Assembly (NCBI GenBank): GCA_903901395.1
Contig: CAIUQW010000291.1
Location: forward strand, 1 to 9,546
Origin: an uncultured Chlorobiales bacterium
GTDB lineage: Bacteria; Bacteroidota; Chlorobiia; Chlorobiales; Chlorobiaceae
DNA length: 9,546 bases
Reading direction: 5' to 3'
Shown piece by piece: positions 1-5,779 of this stretch. The notes under the pieces were generated by a model. That model did not search any database. It worked only from the letters and a program-made list of their open reading frames with translations, and had not been told where the DNA came from. The position numbers and the translations under genes are program-made. Each line of letters opens with the position of its first letter. Position 1 is the stretch's first letter.

Positions 1-198
1 GAGGAGGCCCAAAAGCGGGAGATCGAGGGCAAGAAGAAGAAGATCGAGTGGGGCAGCCAGATTCGCAGCTACGTGCTCGACGACCGGCGCATCAAGGATC
101 ACCGCACCAACTACGAGCGCTTTGACGTAGAAAACGTGCTCGATGGCGACCTCGACGAATACATCAAGCGCTACCTTTCAGAATTCGGCGACGAATAA
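1..198 (+). CDS. prfB: Peptide chain release factor 2, C-terminal end (partial)
   Basis: The window opens inside this gene; 65 codons remain before TAA. The product is the class-I release factor that recognises UGA and UAA stop codons and triggers hydrolysis of the finished peptide on the ribosome. What is visible is the end of the factor: an [20 protein letters not shown] stretch, then [20 protein letters not shown] and a closing [18 protein letters not shown]. The order 'W-G-x-Q-I-R-S-Y-V-L ... K-D-H-R-T ... V-L-D-G-D-L-D-x-[FY]-I' is characteristic of RF2 and RF1 C-termini, and the KDHRT and [10 protein letters not shown] forms favour RF2. The GGQ motif and any programmed frameshift lie upstream, outside the window. 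The metallophosphoesterase gene follows after 10 nt on the same strand and is probably co-transcribed. Confidence 0.93.
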   Translation, partial: EEAQKREIEGKKKKIEWGSQIRSYVLDDRRIKDHRTNYERFDVENVLDGDLDEYIKRYLSEFGDE

Positions 199-208
199 TA
201 CAGCAACG

Positions 209-1048
209 ATGAGCGAGACTTCACGGGAAACGCTCCGGTTCGGCATCGTCACCGACATTCACTACAACCCCGAAACCGAGACCGGCAACTCAACGGAGGC
301 CGGTCTCGCGCGGTGCATCGAGCAGTGGACGCGTGAGGGCGCGGAGTTCGTCATCCAGCTCGGCGACCTCATCAGCCGCGAAGGCCCCGAAGCCGAGGCC
401 GACCTCATCGCCGTACGCGACATGCTCGCCCGCTTCCCCGGCAAGGTCTATCACGTCGCAGGCAACCACTGCCTCGCCGTCCCGCCCCAACGCTACAAAG
501 CGATCATGGGCCTCGACAGCCTCTACTACACCTTCACAGAGCACGGCACCCGCTTCATCGTCCTCGACGGCATGGAGGTTTCCGCCGTCAACGAACCCGA
601 GACCGAAGCCGACCGGCATCTCCTCGCCTACTACCGCGACACCGTCAAAGCCCCCTTCTACTGCGGAGCCATCGGCGCAAAACAGCTCGAATGGCTCGTA
701 AAGGAACTCGACCTCGCCTTGAAAAACGAAGAACCAGTCATCATCCTCAGCCACCTGCCGCTCCTCGAAGAGACCACCGACGAAAAACACGGCCTGCTGT
801 GGAACCACGAAGAGGTCGTCGCGATTTTGTCGCGCTACCCGAATGTAAGAACCGTTTTGAGCGGACATTATCACTCCGCTACGCGGGTGGTGCGGGGGGG
901 AGTGCAGTTTGTGGTGGTGGCGGCGTTTGGGGGTGGTAGTGAAGAACGTGGAAAATCCTGCTTAAATGCTAAACGATCGGATAGCCGACTCATAATTAAC
1001 TCAACATCAGACATGGCACTTATTGAAATCGATTTGAAGTTACTTTGA
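209..1048 (+). CDS. Calcineurin-like metallophosphoesterase with anomalous C-terminus
   Basis: Predicted 279-residue cytoplasmic metal-dependent phosphoesterase. All the metal-ligand blocks are present in order: D16-x-H18 (VTDIHY), G52-D53 (LGDL), G85-N86-H87, H182 (ILSHLP) and G219-H220-Y-H222. This spacing resembles the ADP-ribose/CDP-alcohol diphosphatase-like branch of the family, but the substrate cannot be assigned. I chose ATG 209, 10 nt after the prfB stop; the frame is open back to 143, but that part overlaps prfB and reads as Ser/Thr/Asn-rich nonsense. After the GGVQFVVVAAFGGG segment (to about residue 243) the codons turn from GC-rich to AT-rich, and the tail (about residues 244-279) does not look like the usual end of the fold. 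The native 3' end may have been replaced where the AT-rich islet begins. The core domain is complete, so activity is possible. Confidence 0.85.
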   Translation: MSETSRETLRFGIVTDIHYNPETETGNSTEAGLARCIEQWTREGAEFVIQLGDLISREGPEAEADLIAVRDMLARFPGKVYHVAGNHCLAVPPQRYKAIMGLDSLYYTFTEHGTRFIVLDGMEVSAVNEPETEADRHLLAYYRDTVKAPFYCGAIGAKQLEWLVKELDLALKNEEPVIILSHLPLLEETTDEKHGLLWNHEEVVAILSRYPNVRTVLSGHYHSATRVVRGGVQFVVVAAFGGGSEERGKSCLNAKRSDSRLIINSTSDMALIEIDLKLL

Positions 1049-1440
1049 AAATGTGTGTGCCACTCATTCCTCAAATAACCATCAATAACCGAAATGCCCC
1101 AGTACAGAATGTATATTCAGTATCGAAACAACGTCATATAATCCTTTGTGACCAAAAAAGGAAAACCGTAACATCTATATATTGATATAAAGGAGTACAA
1201 GCATTAGCTAACCTTATCAATCAGGGAAAGTATTGCGCGCAACGAGACAAACAAACCAAATGCTCGTCGGTGAATGAAATTGAATGTATGCAGTTGCTAA
1301 CACTTTTATCAATCGCGTCTCCCCGCTCCTGTATGCTACAATATGAACGATTTAAACGCAATGTCAGAAAAAGATTGCACGGCAGGAGATTGTTCATTCG
1401 TTGCTGAACTACGCTGACCTGCCGCACAAAATTTATTTTA
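1049..1440. other. AT-rich intergenic region without a supportable gene
   Basis: This 392-bp stretch is clearly richer in A+T than the flanking core genes. A good Shine-Dalgarno-like AAAGGAG occurs at 1190-1196 on the + strand, but no ATG, GTG or TTG follows in range; the frame behind it stays open to about 1390 and encodes Cys- and basic-rich sequence without a start. A 24-codon + frame begins at ATG 1342 but has no ribosome binding site. A 68-codon minus frame (1427-1221) also lacks one and resembles no family I know. The stretch may be decayed or imported DNA. Confidence 0.5.
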
Positions 1441-1779
1441 TTACCCTACTGTAGGGCCTGCAGTTACAACATATCTCCATTGGAGGGCATCAGCTGTACC
1501 AACTGTAGCGTTAATAGTCACATAATATCCGGAACCCCATGGCATCTTCGAAATCCATGTTCCACTGAGTTCATTTCGAATCCAATGGCAATCATCCGAA
1601 ACTCTTGGGTAAGGTTTAGAGAGTGGCTCTTTGTAGACCGCGACATTGGCATCTTGGGGTGTAAATGGAGCATCGGTACTCCAATCAACACAAAGAAGCG
1701 AATGATGTTCATACACCTTAATATACCATTTATAGTTGGCATCGCCATATACTGGTTCGTGCTTCTCAATTTGTGACAT
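1441..1779 (-). CDS. Hypothetical small aromatic-rich protein (112 aa)
   Basis: I do not recognise this protein. The start is well determined: a GGAGG Shine-Dalgarno (1785-1789) lies 5 nt before ATG 1779. An in-frame ATG four codons earlier overlaps that site and is unlikely to be used. The product is 112 residues with no signal peptide or membrane helix. It has six Trp (in KWYIKVYEHH, VDWS, HWIRN, GTWIS, MPWGSGYY and LQWRYVV), about nine Tyr and two Cys (LLC and DDC). Alternating hydrophobic and polar residues (YKWYIKVYEH, GYYVTINATV, LQWRYVVTAG) suggest an all-beta domain. It is the last of three consecutive minus-strand genes (response regulator, peptide, this protein) and its leader resembles that of the 24-aa peptide. 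A secreted-lectin-like or carbohydrate-binding role would be guesswork. Confidence 0.72.
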   Translation of the reverse strand: MSQIEKHEPVYGDANYKWYIKVYEHHSLLCVDWSTDAPFTPQDANVAVYKEPLSKPYPRVSDDCHWIRNELSGTWISKMPWGSGYYVTINATVGTADALQWRYVVTAGPTVG

Positions 1780-1784
1780 AAAAA

Positions 1785-1789
1785 CCTCC
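1785..1789 (-). promoter_or_regulatory. Shine-Dalgarno site of the 112-aa protein
   Basis: GGAGG on the minus strand, 5 nt before ATG 1779. It decides the start in favour of MSQIEK rather than the upstream MEVFM, whose ATG overlaps the site. Confidence 0.75.
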
Positions 1790-1839
1790 ATTTTTATTAA
1801 TTATTACAATAAGTAAACAGCAAAAACCCGTTTCCTGTT

Positions 1840-1914
1840 TTATGGTATTTGTATCTCAATAAATTCACCAACCTTTACTTTGATCGGCGGCACCATTCCT
1901 GCTTTATCAGGCAT
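1840..1914 (-). CDS. Small peptide gene, 24 aa
   Basis: Very short gene supported mainly by its initiation region: GGAGG (1920-1924) lies 5 nt before ATG 1914, within an A-rich leader, exactly as for the next gene downstream. The product has 24 residues: MPDKAGM followed by VPPIKVKVGEFIEIQIP, ending at TAA 1840-1842. The alternating pattern of the second half (IKVKVGEFIEIQI) predicts a single beta strand. There is no signal peptide, Gly-Gly leader or Cys, so it is not an obvious RiPP precursor or lipoprotein. The frame is open upstream to about 2022, but that extension has no ribosome binding site and runs through the putative promoter. It sits 128 nt after the response regulator and 60 nt before the 112-aa gene. 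It could be a functional small protein, a leader peptide for the downstream gene, or the remnant of a longer protein. Confidence 0.6.
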   Translation of the reverse strand: MPDKAGMVPPIKVKVGEFIEIQIP

Positions 1915-1919
1915 AATAT

Positions 1920-1924
1920 CCTCC
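1920..1924 (-). promoter_or_regulatory. Shine-Dalgarno site of the 24-aa peptide
   Basis: GGAGG on the minus strand preceded by a run of eight A residues, with 5 nt to ATG 1914. The strength and spacing of the site are the main reason for calling the peptide gene. Confidence 0.7.
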
Positions 1925-1935
1925 TTTTTTTTCGA

Positions 1936-1958
1936 TAAGTAAAACAGAATATTACTTA
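1936..1958 (-). repeat. Inverted repeat in the leader of the peptide gene
   Basis: A perfect 7-bp inverted repeat, TAAGTAA (1936-1942) and TTACTTA (1952-1958), separated by 9 nt. It lies between the putative -10 region and the ribosome binding site of the peptide gene, so it could form a weak AT-rich stem in the 5' leader or act as a protein-binding site. The TATTACTT part (1950-1957) recurs upstream of the response regulator at 2822-2829. Confidence 0.5.
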
Positions 1959-1965
1959 CACGAAA

Positions 1966-2046
1966 AATATACGAAAGCATTGACGCATGAGGCAACCAAC
2001 GTATTCTGATATTTTCCCACAAGAAATAATAATCAGAAAAAATCAG
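1966..2046 (-). promoter_or_regulatory. Putative promoter and operator of the peptide/112-aa genes
   Basis: On the minus strand this contains AAAATATCAG (2015-2006), then 28 nt, then CTTTCGTATAT (1977-1967). A plausible promoter is TTGCCT, 18 nt, TATATT, with CTTTCG just before the -10. Two further AATCAG boxes lie at 2031-2036 and 2041-2046, exactly 10 bp apart; the second overlaps the stop codon of the response regulator. CTGATATTTT (2006-2015) and AAAAAATCAG (2037-2046) form an inverted repeat matching at 9 of 10 positions. The same elements in the same order precede the response regulator, which suggests that regulator binds both places. The match is visible in the sequence; the binding is inferred. 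Confidence 0.5.
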
Positions 2047-2789
2047 TTTTCGATTTTGATTTTGATTTTGGCGGTAAAGATATAACCTGAACCGTTGGCA
2101 GTCTTTATGGGTGTTTCAAGATTCGGCGAGATTTTTTTGCGGAGGCGGTAGATCATCGATTCGAGTGAACGGTTGCCGTATTCGTCGTTTTGATAGCCGA
2201 GCCTTTCAAGCAGAACTTTGCGCGATACAGGCGTGTTTGGCGTTTCGGCAAGCGCATGAATGAAGATTTGCTCCTTTGATGTGAGGTGCAGTCTCTCGCC
2301 GCAGGGGGTAACCAGACGCCACTCTTCAGTACGAAGTACCCATACATGCGAATTTTCGGAATTTTTCGGCTTGATCACGGCATTGTCAGACAAGACAGCA
2401 TTGTGCTCGGCAACTCTCATAAGGAGATTTTCCAGGGCTGCATCGAGCAACCGGAAGTTGACCGGCTTTGTCAGGTAAACATCGGCGCCAGCTTCATACC
2501 CCTCGATTCTGCGGTCAATCGAAGTATCGCCGGTCAGCAGAACGACACGGGTTGTTGAATTGGCGCGAATATATTTTGTGAGAACCAACCCGTTTTGATC
2601 TGGCAAACCGATGTCGATAATGGCCAGAGCAAATTGCTTCTTCTCGAATTCTCTGTAAAATTCGATTGCCGAACCGGCAAGAGCAACCTCAAATCCTTTT
2701 TTCACAAAATACTTGCTGATCATTTCACGGAAAGCAGGTTCGTCTTCCACAATGATGATCTGATTGAAAGAGGCCTCAGACTGAGTCAT
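2043..2789 (-). CDS. Orphan OmpR/PhoB-type response regulator (248 aa)
   Basis: Two-domain DNA-binding response regulator. The receiver domain (about residues 9-125) has the acidic pair E15/D16 (IIVEDE), phospho-acceptor D59 (IIDIGLPDQNG), T86 (LLTGDTS) and K108-P109 (LTKPV), so it should be phosphorylatable. The C-terminal half (about 150-243) is a winged helix of the Trans_reg_C type: SKEQIFIHAL, then SRKVLLERLGY, the recognition helix SLESMIYRLRKKI and the GSGYIF wing. The start is ATG 2789, 8 nt after a GAGGAG site; a GTG three codons earlier overlaps that site. The C-terminus is KIKIKIEN, encoded by a short run of AAAATC repeats. No histidine kinase gene lies in the window. Base composition is more AT-rich than in the flanking core genes. 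The upstream boxes resembling those before the small genes suggest autoregulation. Confidence 0.92.
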   Translation of the reverse strand: MTQSEASFNQIIIVEDEPAFREMISKYFVKKGFEVALAGSAIEFYREFEKKQFALAIIDIGLPDQNGLVLTKYIRANSTTRVVLLTGDTSIDRRIEGYEAGADVYLTKPVNFRLLDAALENLLMRVAEHNAVLSDNAVIKPKNSENSHVWVLRTEEWRLVTPCGERLHLTSKEQIFIHALAETPNTPVSRKVLLERLGYQNDEYGNRSLESMIYRLRKKISPNLETPIKTANGSGYIFTAKIKIKIEN

Positions 2790-3005
2790 TATCGTCACTC
2801 CTCAAAAAATATATTCGTGATTATTACTTTGTATATTACGAAAGTATTCTCAAAATTTATAAGAATACGTTTCCTGATATTTTCTGATATTTCTCAACAA
2901 CCGCCTGACAGCAGTGACTCGAAAATCCACGTAACAACAAAATTTAAAAAACGATAACACGCACACGCAACGCCGTTTCAGCTTCATCGCCGTGATCGCT
3001 ATTTC
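2790..3005. other. AT-rich region between the response regulator and the adenosine deaminase terminator
   Basis: Apart from the response-regulator promoter region, this stretch holds nothing I can support. Frames of 75 codons (minus strand) and 120 codons (plus strand) cross it, but they run through the terminator or the regulator gene, lack ribosome binding sites and look like no family. Confidence 0.5.
2822..2893 (-). promoter_or_regulatory. Putative promoter and operator of the response regulator
   Basis: Read on the plus strand, CTGATATTTTCTGATATTTC (2874-2893) is a tandem pair of the same box with a 10-bp period, about one helical turn, a layout typical of OmpR/PhoB-family binding sites. 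Towards the gene, 29 nt separate it from CTTTCGTAATAT (2844-2833), followed by AAGTAATA (2829-2822). The peptide gene has matching elements with nearly the same spacing (28 nt). A -10 of TAATAT or TATACA with a poor -35 is possible. The transcription start is unknown. Confidence 0.5.
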
Positions 3006-3041
3006 AAAAAAAAGAAGCCGACAACCTTTATTGATGTCGGC
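3006..3041 (-). terminator. Intrinsic terminator of the adenosine deaminase gene
   Basis: On the minus strand a perfect 7-bp GC-rich stem (GCCGACA 3017-3023 pairing with TGTCGGC 3035-3041) and an 11-nt loop are followed by TTCTTTTTTTT. It lies 64 nt past the stop codon and separates this gene from the response-regulator promoter. Confidence 0.85.
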
Positions 3042-3104
3042 CTCGGATAGCGCGTCGAACAATCGCGATACAACCATATCCCGCGTTCAACTATCTTCGT
3101 CTTT

Positions 3105-4625
3105 TCAATGCTTCGACGTCGTCGCGATCATCTTCGCTATCCGCGCTTCGAAATCGGCAAAGCGTTTGTCGAGAATCGCAAGCTGGCGCTGCTTCTCCTT
3201 CTCGTTCAGGAACGAGTATCGGATACTGTTGGCGGCGATTTCGCGGAGGCGGTCGTAGGTAATGCCATAACGCTGAACCATGTTCAGATAATCGTCGGTG
3301 AGATTGTTTCTCGACACGCCTTCATCATCGGAGGTGAGCACGACCGGCACTCCGTGATCGAGGTAGAGTCTGAAGGGATGTTCGCCATTCTTGACGCCGA
3401 GAATGAAATCATTGCTGGTCAGGTTGATCTCGACAGCAATCTTCTTATCGCGCATGAGAGACAACAATTCCGGCGCTTTGACCTCATAGCCAATATCGAC
3501 GCCGTGCCCGATTCTGTCTGCTTGGGCGACCATGACGGCATCCGTTATATGGAATGTCAACTCTTCAGGCCGCACCATGCCGATGGTCAACTCGCCAGCG
3601 TGCATGGAGGTCTTGACGCCGGGAAACAGCTCCTTCATATACCTGAACATCTGCATGTGGAGACTGTAATCGCTCATGGCGGTCGGCGCGTTCTCCGCGT
3701 TGACGATATTCACGCCCACAACGAGATCGCTTTTGTCGGCCTCGCAGAAGGCGGTGTAAAGCGCCGAAAATACTTCCGCCGGAGAATCGTTTCGTGAAAC
3801 GTAGCTCTGGAAGCGCAAAGTAAAGGTGTCATCATTGACGGCATCGGCGCACGATTTGACGCGGTCGTTATAAGAACTCATCCCTTTGGCAAAATTCGGA
3901 TCGGGCTTGACGACGTTCTGGATGAAATTCTGGAAAACGCTCCGCAGTTGCGCAATATTGCCGCTGGCAACGGCGCTCCGTGCCTGGGCGTCGAAATCGG
4001 GATTGGTCACTTTATATCCCGGCGACACAAACATCTGCTCGATATACTGCACATTTTCAAGCTGCGCCCGGTTCTTCAGGATTTTCAATCCCTCGATGTA
4101 AAGCGCGCCGTCATATTTGAGGATGGTGGAGAAGTTGGCGAAGGTTCCGAAGAACTGAACGTCGGGAGCCGTCTGGTCATGGTAGTGATTGTAGAAATCC
4201 TTGTCTGACCACACCATAAAGAAATCGCTGAGCATTTTGTTATCGCTTCTCAGCTTGTCAACCGACAGGGTGTCTGGTAAGGTTTTCTGATAATCCGGAT
4301 TGTTGTACTCTTTGGAGTCTTTGGGCCAGCGCAGAATAACCGAAAAGTCGCGCTTATTGATCCAGCAATTCTCTTTTTTGATGAAATCGAGATAGGTTTC
4401 CGCGTAGGTCGTTCCGGTGAAATGCTGATGCAGATCTCCACCCTTGGGCATCAGATTCAGGAACAGCCGCAATTCAGCGCCATGATCTCCGGCATCGGCG
4501 ACAAGCCGGTTGAAGTACGCCTTGACCTTCGCATGGCTCGGGTCGTCTTTCGGAGAAGCACAGACGGCAGATGACCACGCAAAAAGTGCCAGAGCGCACA
4601 AAAGAGAGAGCGTTTTTCTGAGCAT
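3105..4625 (-). CDS. Secreted adenosine deaminase-family protein
   Basis: A 506-residue metal-dependent deaminase with an export signal. The first 23 residues form a signal peptide (MLRKT, then hydrophobic LSLLCALALFAWSSAV), with likely signal peptidase I cleavage after VCA23. The amidohydrolase-fold active site is complete: H66-x-H68 (GDLHQHFTGTTY), H342-A-G-E345 (SMHAGE), H374 (DRIGHGVD) and D433-D434 (VVLTSDDEG). In adenosine deaminases these are the zinc ligands (the HxH pair, the HAGE His and the first Asp) and the catalytic Glu and His. It is longer than the usual cytosolic enzyme (about 330-350 aa); the extra length lies between the HxH block and HAGE, as in exported ADA/ADGF-type proteins. 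The likely reaction is adenosine to inosine plus ammonia in the periplasm, a role in nucleoside or nitrogen salvage. ATG 4625 has no strong ribosome binding site. It ends at a clear terminator and seems monocistronic. Confidence 0.9.
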   Translation of the reverse strand: MLRKTLSLLCALALFAWSSAVCASPKDDPSHAKVKAYFNRLVADAGDHGAELRLFLNLMPKGGDLHQHFTGTTYAETYLDFIKKENCWINKRDFSVILRWPKDSKEYNNPDYQKTLPDTLSVDKLRSDNKMLSDFFMVWSDKDFYNHYHDQTAPDVQFFGTFANFSTILKYDGALYIEGLKILKNRAQLENVQYIEQMFVSPGYKVTNPDFDAQARSAVASGNIAQLRSVFQNFIQNVVKPDPNFAKGMSSYNDRVKSCADAVNDDTFTLRFQSYVSRNDSPAEVFSALYTAFCEADKSDLVVGVNIVNAENAPTAMSDYSLHMQMFRYMKELFPGVKTSMHAGELTIGMVRPEELTFHITDAVMVAQADRIGHGVDIGYEVKAPELLSLMRDKKIAVEINLTSNDFILGVKNGEHPFRLYLDHGVPVVLTSDDEGVSRNNLTDDYLNMVQRYGITYDRLREIAANSIRYSFLNEKEKQRQLAILDKRFADFEARIAKMIATTSKH

Positions 4626-4920
4626 GATTTCGATAGTTGATGGTTAGGGGAAAATGACAAAACCACTTGAAACCAGCGACAAGGAACATTTCCTTCCGCC
4701 ATGACCGATAACGGCGGAATGAACGAGAATCCGATGTTGGAAAGTTAACGCTGCCGGAAAGGAATACCTATTGAAAACAATACGCTACGATATGCTGAAG
4801 ACCTCGCTGCATCCCGGAATTGTCAAGAACGGGCGGTCATGCAGACCAGATATCCGTGCGCAGGATGTTTCGTCACCGCGCCTGCTAACCGGTTCGTTCA
4901 ACCAACTCGACGATCCGGCT
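4626..4920. other. Intergenic region upstream of the adenosine deaminase gene
   Basis: Contains a 7-bp inverted repeat, TTCCGCC (4694-4700) and GGCGGAA (4713-4719), with a 12-nt loop and no T-run, so it is not an obvious terminator. It lies about 70 nt upstream of the deaminase start and could be in its leader. No convincing promoter was identified. A 68-codon plus-strand frame from TTG 4771 runs antisense into the membrane protein gene and is not supported. Confidence 0.45.
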
Positions 4921-5652
4921 TTATCTTGCGCCGTTTTCACTTTTCATGGCATCGAGTTCGAGAAAAAACAGGGTTGACATCGTAAAGGGATAGGCGAGGA
5001 AAAGATCGAGGATGGCGTTGAATCCGATGGCGACCGCCGGGATTCGCGGTAAAACCAGAAGCATCGGGAGCATTCCGGCGGTAAAGACTGCCGAGAAGAG
5101 AAAAAACACGAACTGGCACCAGAACACCTGGCCGAACTGAATCCTGAAAAGCGTCCGCGCATAGCCGATGGCAGCCATTCCGGAACGGTTGCGAAGCGAT
5201 ACAGCGATGAAGTAAAAAATGAAGATGGCGTAATAAACCGCTTCGCCCAGGCGAGGCACGAGCATGAGCAGAAGCAATCCGATGGCGAAAAGCGCCAGAA
5301 TCGGCCCCAGCGAAAGCGCCGCGCCCAAGCGACTCAGCGCGTGACGAATCGCGGCGCTTCCGTCGATAGCGGCTCCCTTTGACGAAGCGTCGATGATTCT
5401 GGCAACGGCCATGGCAATCAGGCCGTTGAACACGAGCAGTTTGGCGGCAGAGAGCAACCGGGTGATCCACGCATTGTAAGCGCCCTGCCCGAAGATGAAG
5501 TAGGGAGGAATGAGCGATAAGGCGGCGTTTACCGGCACGGAAACCAGCAGAACAACCGTCGCAATGGCAACGAAGTTGAGGCGGTAAAGCCTCCAGCCTT
5601 GCGAAATGATCCGGCTGAGGTCGAACGGGTCGTGACTCTGGGCGTCGTTCAT
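4921..5652 (-). CDS. Integral membrane protein with about six helices, function unknown
   Basis: A 243-residue hydrophobic protein. Probable membrane segments lie at about residues 26-50, 63-87, 110-132, 134-153, 176-202 and 206-232. A short hydrophilic N-terminus (MNDAQSHDPFDLSRIISQGWRLY) precedes the first helix, and the tail (LDAMKSENGAR) is polar. The layout, with an amphipathic 'ISQGWRLYRLNF'-type N-terminus, resembles bacterial YciC/DUF975-like and glycerophosphodiester phosphodiesterase membrane-domain proteins, but I cannot assign a family firmly. The start is ATG 5652 with a weak ribosome binding site. It lies 127 nt downstream of the epimerase-like gene on the same strand, so the two may form an operon, although a hairpin intervenes. 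Confidence 0.8.
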   Translation of the reverse strand: MNDAQSHDPFDLSRIISQGWRLYRLNFVAIATVVLLVSVPVNAALSLIPPYFIFGQGAYNAWITRLLSAAKLLVFNGLIAMAVARIIDASSKGAAIDGSAAIRHALSRLGAALSLGPILALFAIGLLLLMLVPRLGEAVYYAIFIFYFIAVSLRNRSGMAAIGYARTLFRIQFGQVFWCQFVFFLFSAVFTAGMLPMLLVLPRIPAVAIGFNAILDLFLAYPFTMSTLFFLELDAMKSENGAR

Positions 5653-5736
5653 AGGTGAAATGATGTTTCCGTACAGGTTGTTTGAGATGGTATCGATCCC
5701 TTCCTGAGCGTTCCGGCGTTTTCAACATGCGCAGAG

Positions 5737-5761
5737 CGGCTCCCGAAAAATCCGGAAGCCG
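5737..5761. repeat. GC-rich hairpin between the membrane protein and epimerase-like genes
   Basis: CGGCT (5737-5741) pairs with AGCCG (5757-5761), continued by one G-T wobble and CCG/CGG, around an AT-rich loop. Neither strand has a T-run right after it, so it may be a weak terminator, a processing site or an mRNA-stability element. Confidence 0.45.
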
Positions 5762-5779
5762 GTCAGCGCATACTTCCAG

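Noticed and set aside
143..208. Upstream extension of the metallophosphoesterase frame
   Set aside because: It overlaps the prfB 3' end in another frame and encodes low-complexity Ser/Thr/Asn sequence; ATG 209 directly precedes the conserved domain.
1190..1392. Plus-strand AAAGGAG followed by an open frame (ALANLINQGKYCAQ...)
   Set aside because: No ATG, GTG or TTG within reach of the Shine-Dalgarno-like site; the first in-frame ATG is about 90 nt downstream.
1342..1416. 24-codon plus-strand frame starting MNDLNAMSEKDC
   Set aside because: It has the same length as the peptide on the other strand but no ribosome binding site and no other support.
1221..1427. 68-codon minus-strand frame
   Set aside because: No ribosome binding site, no family resemblance, and it lies in AT-rich DNA where such frames arise by chance.
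1430..1456. CCCTAC-A-GTAGGG palindrome at the 3' end of the 112-aa gene as a terminator
   Set aside because: The stem is short with almost no loop and is followed by mixed A/T rather than a T-run; too weak to call.
2850..3077. 75-codon minus-strand frame overlapping the deaminase terminator
   Set aside because: It crosses the terminator hairpin and the regulator's operator boxes and lacks a ribosome binding site.
4771..4977. 68-codon plus-strand frame upstream of the deaminase gene
   Set aside because: It has a TTG start, overlaps the membrane protein gene antisense and has no recognisable domain.
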